Shown here: positions 1 to 6,167 of the stretch, piece by piece
Numbering within the stretch: position 1 is the stretch's first letter
Layout of the letters: every line of letters begins with the position of its first letter
From: JAENWH01 sp038248745
GTDB lineage: Bacteria; Bacillota; Clostridia; Peptostreptococcales; Anaerovoracaceae
Assembly (NCBI GenBank): GCA_038248745.1
Contig: JBBRXC010000050.1
Location: 1-11,024 of the forward strand
Length of the DNA stretch: 11,024 nucleotides
Reading direction: 5' to 3'
Notes under the pieces: model-generated
Told to the model about the DNA's origin: nothing
Seen by the model: only the letters and a program-made list of their open reading frames with translations
Databases searched by the model: none
Program-made: the position numbers and the translations under genes

Positions 1-1
1 A

Positions 2-367
2 AAAAGTTCTCTATCAACGCAAACGGTAGCTTTTTCCCATTACAATCATCTTTCTGCTCAATTACCTTTGGATGCCAAAACGGGTCAATTGGTAGATGGC
101 GGTGTAAAAGAGCAGGCTGGCCAGTGCTTAAAGAATATTAAAGAAATTGTAGAAAGCATCGACCACGTTATGGAAGATGTAGTAAAGGTAAATATATTCC
201 TTAAAAATATTGAAGATATTGATGCTGTAAACCAAGTTTACACAACATTCTTCCCGAACGGTGTTCCTGCACGAAGAACAATTGGCGTAGCAGCGTTACC
301 TAAAGATGCTTTAATCCAAATCGATGTCGTTGTAGCAAACGAAGAAGGAACACCTCCAAGAGTATAA
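2..367 (+). CDS. RidA (YjgF/YER057c/UK114) family protein, 3' part only
   Basis: The frame is open from base 2 to a TAA at 365-367, so this is the C-terminal 121 residues of a gene that starts upstream. The text STQTVAF...LSAQLPLDAKTG, then NIFLKNIEDIDAVN, then the PARRT and ALPKDAL blocks is the RidA fold, a small trimeric protein that in canonical members hydrolyses reactive enamine/imine intermediates from PLP enzymes. The substrate-binding arginine of PARRT is present. By an alignment from memory, the Cys and Glu that follow it in canonical RidA (Cys107 and Glu120 of the E. coli protein) are Thr and Gln here, so imine deaminase activity is doubtful. A TTG at 68 is in frame but sits inside the domain, so it is not the start. 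The ending EEGTPPRV extends slightly past a normal RidA end. The visible part could be a single-domain protein or the last repeat of a multi-RidA protein; the window edge hides which. Family is sure, function is not. Confidence 0.88.
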   Translation, partial: KSSLSTQTVAFSHYNHLSAQLPLDAKTGQLVDGGVKEQAGQCLKNIKEIVESIDHVMEDVVKVNIFLKNIEDIDAVNQVYTTFFPNGVPARRTIGVAALPKDALIQIDVVVANEEGTPPRV

Positions 368-442
368 CGGGAATTTGATCGTAAATACTTTTTTAAACAA
401 CGTTGATGAAAAAATTTATACTTAATGCCCTATTCGAATTGG

Positions 443-476
443 AAAGCGCAAAAAACATGACTGCTTTTTGCGCTTT
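443..476. terminator. Bidirectional hairpin terminator between convergent genes
   Basis: A 12-bp perfect stem is formed by AAAGCGCAAAAA (443-454) and TTTTTGCGCTTT (465-476) around a loop of about 10 bases. The arms themselves give an A-run before and a T-run after the GC core on both strands, so the element can end transcription of the RidA-like gene and of the amylase gene on the other strand. Function is inferred from structure and position. Confidence 0.8.
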
Positions 477-492
477 TCTACTTTCGGATCTA

Positions 493-1938
493 TCACTTCT
501 TACTTTCGGTACATGTCCAATAGGTCACTGAACCTGGGGGCACAGTGAACAATCCATTTCCATCTTGATCAATAGCAATTGCTTCATTCTTGCCGCTTAG
601 GTCTTTGTATGTCTTGTGGGCGTATTCATTTCCAACATTAATCGTCATCTCGCCAGCATCTCCGGTGGATATTAAAACCACAAGCTTATTGGGATGATCC
701 TCGTTTCCGTGGCGAATCCAACCAATTAATTTCTGGTCTGAAAAATAATCCTGCTGGTCACCCCAAGCATAATTTTGCCGGGCCATAAGCATTGTCTCAA
801 TCTGAGGGCCGATTCCATTATAGTCACTACCGTGTATTCCTGCATAATCCCCCCAAAAGACACACGGATATCCGTCTTTTCTCAAGAGAATCAACGAATA
901 GGCTATTTCTTTAAACCACGGCGCCACCGAGCTTTGCAGTGCTTGATTAGGCTGAGAGTCATGATTATCCACAAACGTGACCGCCTGTTTTGGCTTTTCA
1001 GCCACCAGTGTTCCGTCAAAAATCTGGCGCATATCAAATTCAGGATTTTTTGAAGCCTCGTAAAAATTGAAGTGAAGGGGAACGTCAAACAGATCTACGC
1101 TGTAATCGGTCTGTTCGAGAAAATAGTCCATGGTTCCCGCATCATCTTTCCAATACTCGCCGACAAAATAAAATTCGGGATGCTTATGTAATATATATTT
1201 TGAAAGGTTATCGATAAAAACTCTAGACATGTGTTTTAACGCATCATATCGGAAACCATCGTAGTGTAACTCGTCAATCATGAAATCAGAAACTTTTTCC
1301 AGTTCAGTCACCACATCTGGATGCGCGCTGTCTATATTAGCGCTCATAAGATAATTAAAATTTCCCATTTCTTTATCCGTATCTGTTGACCAGTTCTTAT
1401 TTTCTCCGATAATCCGAAAGATGCCACTTTCCTTGGCCTTTTCATCGTAATCTACCCCATTAAAATGGATAAAATGCCACTCAAAATTAGAATACTTGCC
1501 GCCTCTTCCTGGAAACGAAAATCCCGTCCATCCATCTATATCATATTCCTTGCTGATTTGCTCCGTACGATTTTCGGGATTGACTCTGACCGCTTTAAAG
1601 GTCTCGACAAAATCTGCTCCAATCTTGTGATTAAAAACCATGTCGGCATAGACTTCCATCTTATGTTGGTGGAATGTATTGATACAAAGTACCAGTTCGT
1701 CTTTGGTACCGTATTTTGTGCAAACGGTGCCTTTCTGGTCGAACTCTCCTAAATCCCAGAAATCATAGTTGCCATAACCCACATCACCACTGTCATACCC
1801 CTTGGCTGCAGGAGGCATCCATACGCCTGTAATTCCTAATTTTGATAGCTTTTCCGCTTTGTTCTTCAGTTTTTTATATAAGGTGCCATCTGCTGGCAAA
1901 TTCCACTCAAAAACTTGTATCATGACGCCGTTTTTCAT
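493..1938 (-). CDS. Cytoplasmic alpha-amylase, glycoside hydrolase family 13 (GH13_5-like)
   Basis: This is an endo-acting alpha-1,4-glucan hydrolase of 481 residues, colinear with the mature Bacillus licheniformis-type liquefying amylase (about 483 residues). It has no signal peptide: the protein begins directly with MKNGVMIQVFEWNLP, so it should act inside the cell on imported maltodextrin or stored glycogen. All four GH13 motifs are visible: DMVFNH (99-104), GFRYDALKH (228-236, nucleophile Asp232), VGEYW (259-263, acid/base Glu261) and FVDNHD (322-327, Asp327). Domain B spans roughly 105-205 and the C-terminal beta domain roughly 395-481. By remembered alignment, several acidic calcium/sodium ligands of domain B are replaced (Ser184, Asn195, Asn201, Ala205). 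The start is supported by an AGAAGGA ribosome site seven to eight bases upstream. The gene is transcribed alone, convergent with the RidA-like gene and divergent from the AIR-synthase-like gene. Catalytic activity is very likely; ion dependence is uncertain. Confidence 0.95.
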   Translation of the reverse strand: MKNGVMIQVFEWNLPADGTLYKKLKNKAEKLSKLGITGVWMPPAAKGYDSGDVGYGNYDFWDLGEFDQKGTVCTKYGTKDELVLCINTFHQHKMEVYADMVFNHKIGADFVETFKAVRVNPENRTEQISKEYDIDGWTGFSFPGRGGKYSNFEWHFIHFNGVDYDEKAKESGIFRIIGENKNWSTDTDKEMGNFNYLMSANIDSAHPDVVTELEKVSDFMIDELHYDGFRYDALKHMSRVFIDNLSKYILHKHPEFYFVGEYWKDDAGTMDYFLEQTDYSVDLFDVPLHFNFYEASKNPEFDMRQIFDGTLVAEKPKQAVTFVDNHDSQPNQALQSSVAPWFKEIAYSLILLRKDGYPCVFWGDYAGIHGSDYNGIGPQIETMLMARQNYAWGDQQDYFSDQKLIGWIRHGNEDHPNKLVVLISTGDAGEMTINVGNEYAHKTYKDLSGKNEAIAIDQDGNGLFTVPPGSVTYWTCTESKK

Positions 1939-1958
1939 ACGCTGTATCCTTCTTTCTT

Positions 1959-1972
1959 TCCTAAGCTTAGGA
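1959..1972. promoter_or_regulatory. 14-bp perfect palindrome in the amylase leader
   Basis: TCCTAAGCTTAGGA reads the same on both strands. It lies 21-34 bases upstream of the amylase start codon, just before its ribosome binding site and downstream of the inferred promoter. A loop-free palindrome is a poor RNA hairpin but a good shape for a dimeric repressor site. It does not match the catabolite-repression cre consensus. Operator function is inference only. Confidence 0.35.
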
Positions 1973-2001
1973 TTCTTAATCTATTTCTTAACTACAGGGT
2001 T

Positions 2002-2029
2002 AGTATATAGGAAAATGAAGAATAGTAAA
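2002..2029 (-). promoter_or_regulatory. Putative sigma-A promoter for the amylase gene
   Basis: Read on the minus strand, TTTACT (2024-2029) and TATACT (2002-2007) are separated by 16 bases, four and five of six matches to the -35 and -10 consensus. Transcription would begin near 1995 and give a leader of roughly 55 bases containing the 1959-1972 palindrome. Moderate match in AT-rich DNA. Confidence 0.4.
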
Positions 2030-2094
2030 ACAAATCTTATTGGGAATTCGTATTTGGTTAGGTTGTTTTAGACAAACCTGCTCAATTATGATAA

Positions 2095-2117
2095 AGTAAT
2101 ATTATAAAATTATTACT
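2095..2117. promoter_or_regulatory. AT-rich inverted repeat upstream of the AIR-synthase-like gene
   Basis: The arms AGTAATA (2095-2101) and TATTACT (2111-2117) match perfectly around nine bases that include TATAAAAT (2103-2110), a possible -10 element. I could not find a convincing -35 partner at the right distance. An inverted repeat spanning a -10 box would suit a repressor operator, but such AT-rich symmetry can arise by chance. The rest of 1939-2145 shows only the sites listed and no gene. Confidence 0.3.
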
Positions 2118-2145
2118 AAATCAGAATTTCAAAATGAGGTAAACA

Positions 2146-3150
2146 ATGCTTAAGACGGGTAAGTTGGACAGCCAGATGTTAAAAGACATCGTTTTTAAGA
2201 ATATTAAATTTAAAAGAGAAGAAGTTCTTACAAGGGCAGGAATAGGCGAGGATTGCGCAGTAATAGACTTTGGTGAATATGAATGCATTATGTCGACAGA
2301 TCCTATAACGGCGGCCATCAGCGAAATAGGAAAGCTTGCTGTACATATTTCTTGCAACGACATAGCGTCCAACGGCATTGAACCTTTAGGGATTATGCTT
2401 GCTGTCATGCTTCCGGTGGGTACGACTGAGAAGGAAATAGAGGAAATGATGCGACAGGCAGGGGAAGCTTCTGAAGAGCTTGGCGTTGAAATAATTGGCG
2501 GACATACGGAAATCACGCCGGCGGTAAATACCCCGGTTATTGTTTCGACAGCCATTGGACGGGGATTAAAAGGGCAATCTCAACTTGCTGAAACGATGAA
2601 GCCAGGCAATATGATCTTCATGACAAAAGAGGCGGGGATTGAGGGCACTGGAATAATCGCCAATGACAAGGAAGAAAAATTAAAGGGCGTGTTAACAACA
2701 GAAGAAATAAAGCAGGCAAAGGAAATGCTTCTACAGGTAAGCGTTGTGAAAGAAGGGGTAATAGCTGGTTCCATAGGTACCAATGGCATGCATGACATTA
2801 CCGAGGGAGGCATCTTGGGGGCTGTCTGGGAAATGTGTCAGATTGCGGATCTTGGCGCTGAAATCTGGGAAGAAAAAATCCCGGTTTCGCAGGTGACGGC
2901 TAAAATCTGCAGTTTTTTTAAGATTGACTATTTAAGACTGATCTCCAGCGGATCCATGCTGATTGTTGTTGAAGAGGCAAAAAAACTAGAATTAGAAGAA
3001 AAATTAGAGAATGCCGGAATAAAGGTAACGGGGATCGGCAAAATCAAAAATTTGAAAGATGGAGTAAACATTGTTAAAGGCGGAAAAAGTCTTAAAATTG
3101 AGCCCCCTAAGGCAGATGAACTATACAAAATCATTGACTTTGAAAGATAA
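2146..3150 (+). CDS. AIR synthase related protein (PurM/HypE/ThiL/SelD superfamily)
   Basis: The 334-residue protein has the two-domain layout of ATP-using PurM-superfamily enzymes. The N-terminal domain (about 1-145) carries GIGEDCAVIDF (32-42), STDPI (50-54), the helix CNDIASNGIEPLG and EIIGGHTEIT (115-124). The C-terminal domain (about 150-320) carries GIEGTGI (164-170), HDITEGGILGAVWEM (216-230) and ISSGSMLI (266-273). The GGHTE and DITEGG motifs are closest to HypE, which dehydrates carbamoylated cysteine to build the CN ligands of [NiFe] hydrogenases. Genuine HypE ends in a conserved PRIC-type cysteine tail; this one ends KIIDFER, so it cannot do HypE chemistry in the known way. A GAGGT site five bases upstream supports the ATG. 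It lies just before the SRP RNA gene, and its last bases contain that gene's -35 box. The substrate is unknown; superfamily assignment is firm. Confidence 0.85.
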   Translation: MLKTGKLDSQMLKDIVFKNIKFKREEVLTRAGIGEDCAVIDFGEYECIMSTDPITAAISEIGKLAVHISCNDIASNGIEPLGIMLAVMLPVGTTEKEIEEMMRQAGEASEELGVEIIGGHTEITPAVNTPVIVSTAIGRGLKGQSQLAETMKPGNMIFMTKEAGIEGTGIIANDKEEKLKGVLTTEEIKQAKEMLLQVSVVKEGVIAGSIGTNGMHDITEGGILGAVWEMCQIADLGAEIWEEKIPVSQVTAKICSFFKIDYLRLISSGSMLIVVEEAKKLELEEKLENAGIKVTGIGKIKNLKDGVNIVKGGKSLKIEPPKADELYKIIDFER

Positions 3151-3162
3151 TGCTTATATAAT
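3134..3162 (+). promoter_or_regulatory. Near-consensus sigma-A promoter of the SRP RNA gene
   Basis: TTGACT (3134-3139), a 17-base spacer and a perfect TATAAT (3157-3162) predict a start near 3169. The -35 box lies inside the last codons of the preceding gene. This quality is expected for an abundant stable RNA. It may also feed dnaX by read-through. Confidence 0.85.
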
Positions 3163-3168
3163 GTGAAC

Positions 3169-3339
3169 ATGTGAAATTGCCTTTTAGTAGCTTCGCTTGG
3201 TATGGTTTGGGTCCTGCGCAATGAGAATCTGCGAACCTTGTCAGGTCCGGAAGGAAGCAGCAATAAGTGGAAGCTCTTATGTGCCGCAGACAAGCCTTCT
3301 CCTTCACCTTGCGAAGCTACTAAAGGGCAATTTTTTTTT
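3169..3339 (+). ncRNA. ffs: Signal recognition particle RNA (4.5S/scRNA, small bacterial type)
   Basis: The invariant apical hairpin GTCAGGTCCGGAAGGAAGCAGC (two segments around the GGAA tetraloop, 3240-3261) is the Ffh M-domain binding site of SRP RNA, which with Ffh targets nascent membrane and secreted proteins to FtsY. Flanking pairings extend the rod: CTGCG (3214-3218) with CGCAG (3285-3289), and TTG with CAA next to the core. The ends (3177-3196 and 3311-3330) form a stem of about 20 bp with one G-U pair. I see no Alu domain, so it is the short type rather than the ~270-nt Bacillus scRNA, although the long closing stem makes it about 155-165 nt. The 5' end is set from the promoter. Placement directly before dnaX is the known Firmicutes order. 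Confidence 0.95.
3311..3339 (+). terminator. SRP RNA terminator formed by its own closing stem
   Basis: The 3' arm GCGAAGCTACTAAAGGGCAA pairs with the RNA's 5' end (3177-3196) and is followed at once by nine T residues (3331-3339). The stem that closes the RNA therefore doubles as the intrinsic terminator. The dnaX ribosome site begins about two bases after the T-run, so dnaX must be reached by read-through or from a promoter not evident here. Confidence 0.7.
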
Positions 3340-3350
3340 AGGGGGTAAAT

Positions 3351-4874
3351 ATGTACAAAGCATTATACAGGGCTTACAGACCGGAAACGTTTGAAAACCT
3401 TTTAGGGCAGGAACATATCATTAAAATATTAAAAAATCAGATAGAGACTGGCACGACAAGCCATGCCTATTTGTTCTGTGGCACCAGAGGTACAGGAAAG
3501 ACTACTGTTGCGAGAATACTTGCAAAAGCACTTAACTGTTCAGAAGAAGGTGAAAAACCGTGTGGCGTCTGTCAAAGCTGCCAAGACATAAGAGATGGCG
3601 TTTATATGGACGTCATTGAAATAGATGCTGCATCAAACAATGGTGTTGATAATATCAGAGAGCTGAAAGAAAGTGTAAAGTACCCGCCAGTATTGGGGAG
3701 AAACAAGGTTTATATTATTGATGAGGTCCATATGCTTTCGCAGGGAGCTTTTAATGCTTTATTGAAAACCCTTGAGGAACCACCGGAGTATGTGACATTC
3801 ATATTGGCAACGACGGAAGTTCACAAGTTGCCGGCAACTATTCTGTCCAGATGTTTAAGGCTTGATTTCAGGAGGGTTTCCGAAGCGAAATTAAGGCAAG
3901 GCATAAAAAATATCTGCATAGACTTAGAGGTGAATGCCTCTGATGCGGCAATTGGCATTATTGCAGCAAATGCAGACGGATCTGTCCGAGATGGTTTGAG
4001 TATTTTAGATCAGTGTATTTCTGCAGGGAATTCAGAAATTTCTAGAGAGGATGTTCTTGAATATTTGGGGACGCCAGGAGAAGAAACTTTTATTGAAATC
4101 ACCGATTTTGTTATTAACAAGAATGCTGGGGAAGCCTTATTACTGTTAGATGGTATTCTCTCGGAAGGTAAAGAAGTTCGTCAGTTTATGAAGGATTGGG
4201 TCGCGCATTACAGGAATTTGATGCTTGCAAAATTTATGAAAAAACCGGAAGAATTGCTGAATATGTCTTGTGAAAACGTTGGTCGGATTCGAGAACAAAG
4301 TGACAGAATTGATATGTCGGAAATTAACGAAGGCATTATGCAGCTGGCAAAAACAATAAATGATGCAAGATGGACAACACAACCAAGAATATTACTTGAG
4401 CTATGCATCGTTAATCTGGCATATAACACCGGGGTTCAAATGCAAAAACCGGCAGGAGAACAAGTTCAAAAGTCAAAGGCGGTGCAGGTGCAACTTCCAA
4501 AGAATAACCAGCCTGAATTGGATAAAAACCTAAATTCAAAAGAGTGTAATGCTGATTTGGATTCTCTCTGGCATAAAATATTTGAAGATGGAGAAGCAGT
4601 CAAAGGAAGTTTTAATTTGATTAGAACGGGGACAACGCTTAAAGAAATAAATGATGTTGTTTTTAAAATAGAAGCAATCACTGAAATTAAAAGAAATTAT
4701 GTGATGGATAATAAATCAGGGCTTGAACATCTTATGGAAAAACATACGGGTAAAAAGAGAATGCTAGAATGTTGCATTCCCGGTGGTGAAAAAATCCACG
4801 AAAATAGTAATAGAGCAGAAGAACAGAAGGCGAATATCGAAAATAAATTTGGTATCAGCATAGAAATAGAATAA
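3351..4874 (+). CDS. dnaX: DNA polymerase III subunits gamma/tau (clamp-loader ATPase)
   Basis: The protein (507 residues) is the AAA+ motor of the replicative clamp loader, which opens and loads the beta clamp. Visible motifs: MYKALYRAYRPETF at the N-terminus, Walker A GTRGTGKT (44-51), a four-cysteine zinc module (Cys63, 71, 74, 77), Walker B VYIIDE (120-125), the sensor/arginine-finger SRC (166-168) and GSVRDGLS (210-217). The clamp-loader collar domain follows to about 360. A Gln/Lys-rich linker (about 361-400) leads to a tau-type C-terminal domain (DLDSLWHKIF to about 490), thought to bind the polymerase. It is slightly shorter than the B. subtilis protein (563). AGGGGG before the ATG is a strong ribosome site. 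It lies directly after the SRP RNA and 20 bases before ybaB. I saw no convincing frameshift signal for a separate gamma form. Confidence 0.98.
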   Translation: MYKALYRAYRPETFENLLGQEHIIKILKNQIETGTTSHAYLFCGTRGTGKTTVARILAKALNCSEEGEKPCGVCQSCQDIRDGVYMDVIEIDAASNNGVDNIRELKESVKYPPVLGRNKVYIIDEVHMLSQGAFNALLKTLEEPPEYVTFILATTEVHKLPATILSRCLRLDFRRVSEAKLRQGIKNICIDLEVNASDAAIGIIAANADGSVRDGLSILDQCISAGNSEISREDVLEYLGTPGEETFIEITDFVINKNAGEALLLLDGILSEGKEVRQFMKDWVAHYRNLMLAKFMKKPEELLNMSCENVGRIREQSDRIDMSEINEGIMQLAKTINDARWTTQPRILLELCIVNLAYNTGVQMQKPAGEQVQKSKAVQVQLPKNNQPELDKNLNSKECNADLDSLWHKIFEDGEAVKGSFNLIRTGTTLKEINDVVFKIEAITEIKRNYVMDNKSGLEHLMEKHTGKKRMLECCIPGGEKIHENSNRAEEQKANIENKFGISIEIE

Positions 4875-4894
4875 AGAAATTCGGGAGGATTGTG

Positions 4895-5260
4895 ATGGGA
4901 AAAGGTATGAGAGCTGGTAAAAAACCTGGAGGCGGGAGCAGCGCTGGCGCTGGGAATGTTCAAAAGCAAATGCAGCAAATGCAGGTAATGCAGAAAAAAA
5001 TGGAAGAAGTCCAGGCTGAAGTGGATCAAATGGAAACCACTGCTACAGCAGGAGGTGGAGCTATTTCGGTGACGGTAAACGGAACAAAACAACTCACTAA
5101 AATTGAAATAAAACCTGACGTAATTGATCTAGATGATCTGGAAATGCTTCAGGATTTAATTATGGTGGCAACCAATGAAGCGCTTAGGCAAATGGAAGAA
5201 ATTTCAAGCAACGAAATGAACAAACTGACAGGTGGATTTAATATTCCAGGAATGATGTAA
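4895..5260 (+). CDS. ebfC: YbaB/EbfC family nucleoid-associated protein
   Basis: A small DNA-binding protein of 121 residues that forms dimers shaped like tweezers and coats the nucleoid; in many bacteria it sits between dnaX and recR, as here. A Gly-rich start (GKGMRAGKKPGGGSSAGAG) is followed by an amphipathic helix rich in Gln, Met and Lys (NVQKQMQQMQVMQKKMEEVQ), then the family core: TATAGGGAISVTVNG, LTKIEIKPDVIDLDDLEMLQDLI and NEALRQMEEISSNEM. It ends GGFNIPGMM, typical of the family. The ATG at 4895 is chosen over the adjacent in-frame GTG at 4892 because GGAGG (4884-4888) is six bases from the ATG but only three from the GTG. Its stop overlaps the recR start by one base (TAATG), so the two are translationally coupled. 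The Firmicutes name is yaaK. Confidence 0.95.
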   Translation: MGKGMRAGKKPGGGSSAGAGNVQKQMQQMQVMQKKMEEVQAEVDQMETTATAGGGAISVTVNGTKQLTKIEIKPDVIDLDDLEMLQDLIMVATNEALRQMEEISSNEMNKLTGGFNIPGMM

Positions 5261-5859
5261 TGAAATATTATGCAAAGCCGTTAAATAAATTAATTGGTGA
5301 ACTTTCTAAGTTGCAGGGCATAGGAAATAAAACAGCCCAGCGGCTCGCATTTAATCTTTTGGCCGTTGATAAAAGTGAAGCGTTGGCCCTTGCCCATGCA
5401 ATCATTGACGCAAGGGAAAATATGAGCTACTGCTCTGAATGTGGAAATCTGACAGATCAGGATCCTTGTTTAATTTGTAAGGATACGCAAAGGAACAAAG
5501 AAATTATTTGTGTTGTTGAAAGCCCCAAAGATGTAGCGGCCATAGAACGGATGAGAGAATTCAAAGGACAATATCATGTTCTTCATGGGGCTATTTCTCC
5601 TATGGATGGAATTGGGCCTGAAGACATTAATTTAAAAGCATTGATAATAAGACTGCAGAACTCAGACGTGAAGGAAATAATTCTTGCCACAAACCCTAAT
5701 ATCGAAGGGGAAGCTACTGCGATGTACATCGCTAGACTTGTGAAACCTTCAGGGATAAAGGTGACAAGGATTGCCCACGGCGTTCCGGTTGGTGGAGACC
5801 TTGACTATGCAGATGAAATAACTTTATCAAAAGCAATGGAGGGAAGAAGAGAGCTATAA
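5260..5859 (+). CDS. recR: Recombination mediator protein RecR
   Basis: RecR (199 residues, the usual length) works with RecO and RecF to load RecA onto SSB-covered single-stranded DNA at gaps. The layout is complete: a helix-hairpin-helix region (about 8-35, LQGIGNKTAQRLAF), a four-cysteine zinc finger (Cys58, 61, 70, 73), a TOPRIM domain (about 80-165) with VVESPKD and ATNPNIEGEATAMYI, and the C-terminal GVPVGGDLDYADE segment (174-186) resembling a Walker motif. It begins on the final A of the ybaB stop codon; the ribosome site would lie inside the end of ybaB, so translation is probably coupled. No hairpin terminator follows, so transcripts may run into the downstream gene-free stretch. 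Confidence 0.98.
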   Translation: MKYYAKPLNKLIGELSKLQGIGNKTAQRLAFNLLAVDKSEALALAHAIIDARENMSYCSECGNLTDQDPCLICKDTQRNKEIICVVESPKDVAAIERMREFKGQYHVLHGAISPMDGIGPEDINLKALIIRLQNSDVKEIILATNPNIEGEATAMYIARLVKPSGIKVTRIAHGVPVGGDLDYADEITLSKAMEGRREL

Positions 5860-5864
5860 AAATC

Positions 5865-5893
5865 TTGACTTCCTTTATTTTTTGTTATAAAAT
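5865..5893 (+). promoter_or_regulatory. Putative sigma-A promoter for the AAT-type permease gene
   Basis: TTGACT (5865-5870), a 17-base spacer and TAAAAT (5888-5893) are five of six matches each. A start near 5900 would give an unusually long leader of about 268 bases before the permease ATG, containing the ATCATC repeat. The second permease has a similar TATAAAAT -10 region. Confidence 0.55.
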
Positions 5894-5940
5894 ATTCTCG
5901 TGCTTTACAGAATTAAAGTGTTATGTTAAATTATCAAAAG

Positions 5941-6040
5941 GTCATCAAAAAAATCATCAAAAAATCATCATCAAAAAAAATCATCATCGAAAAAAATCAT
6001 CATCGAAAAGAACGTCATCAAAAATCATCAAAAATGTCAT
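5941..6040 (+). repeat. ATCATC/A-tract simple repeat in a long leader
   Basis: This lies in the only gene-free stretch over 300 bases (5860-6167). About seven imperfect units of TCATC or ATCATC alternate with A-runs of 4-8 bases (5947-5953, 5959-5964, 5973-5980, 5990-5996, 6006-6009, 6020-6024, 6030-6034); two units read ATCATCG. A-tract spacing is 10-16 bases, so helical phasing is partial. The remainder (6041-6150) is AT-rich with no riboswitch fold that I recognise. Open frames crossing the repeat are by-products of its composition, since the unit has no stop codon in any plus-strand frame. Confidence 0.8.
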
Positions 6041-6167
6041 ACGAATTAATAAGCAATCATAATTACTAGAAGATGAAATTATTTTATTTACTACAAATTT
6101 GGTCGCACTTTTTTCTGCACAAGCCTATTCTAATCATAGTTATATGTGAGAAAATGGAGGGAAAAAA

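Noticed and set aside
2121..2555. Long minus-strand open frames opposite the AIR-synthase-like gene, and similar ones opposite dnaX and ybaB
   Set aside because: They are antisense to well-supported genes, have no ribosome sites, and show the skewed Ser/Ile/Phe composition of reverse-frame translation.
4237..4245. A-runs in dnaX as a programmed frameshift site producing a gamma form
   Set aside because: The A-runs (for example in ATGAAAAAACCG) lack a clear slippery heptamer in frame with a stimulating hairpin, and the tau-type C-terminal domain is intact.
4892..4894. GTG start for ybaB/ebfC
   Set aside because: Only three bases separate it from GGAGG; the next codon, ATG, has a normal six-base spacing.
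5941..6040. CRISPR-like or phase-variable array
   Set aside because: The units are too short and irregular for CRISPR repeats with spacers. Phase variation is possible in principle but there is no in-frame coding region or critical promoter spacing inside the tract to switch.
5923..6069. A 48-codon open frame (MLNYQKVIKK...) crossing the ATCATC repeat, and a 65-codon frame from a TTG at 5865
   Set aside because: The repeat unit lacks stop codons in all plus-strand frames, so open frames arise automatically. No good ribosome site precedes either start, and the Lys/Ser/Ile/His-rich product has no recognisable features. The TTG start lies inside the promoter.
6061..6150. A second permease promoter close to its start (TTGGTC at 6099, TATTCT at 6126)
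   Set aside because: The spacer would be 21 bases, outside the sigma-A range, and other -35 pairings in the stretch are poor.
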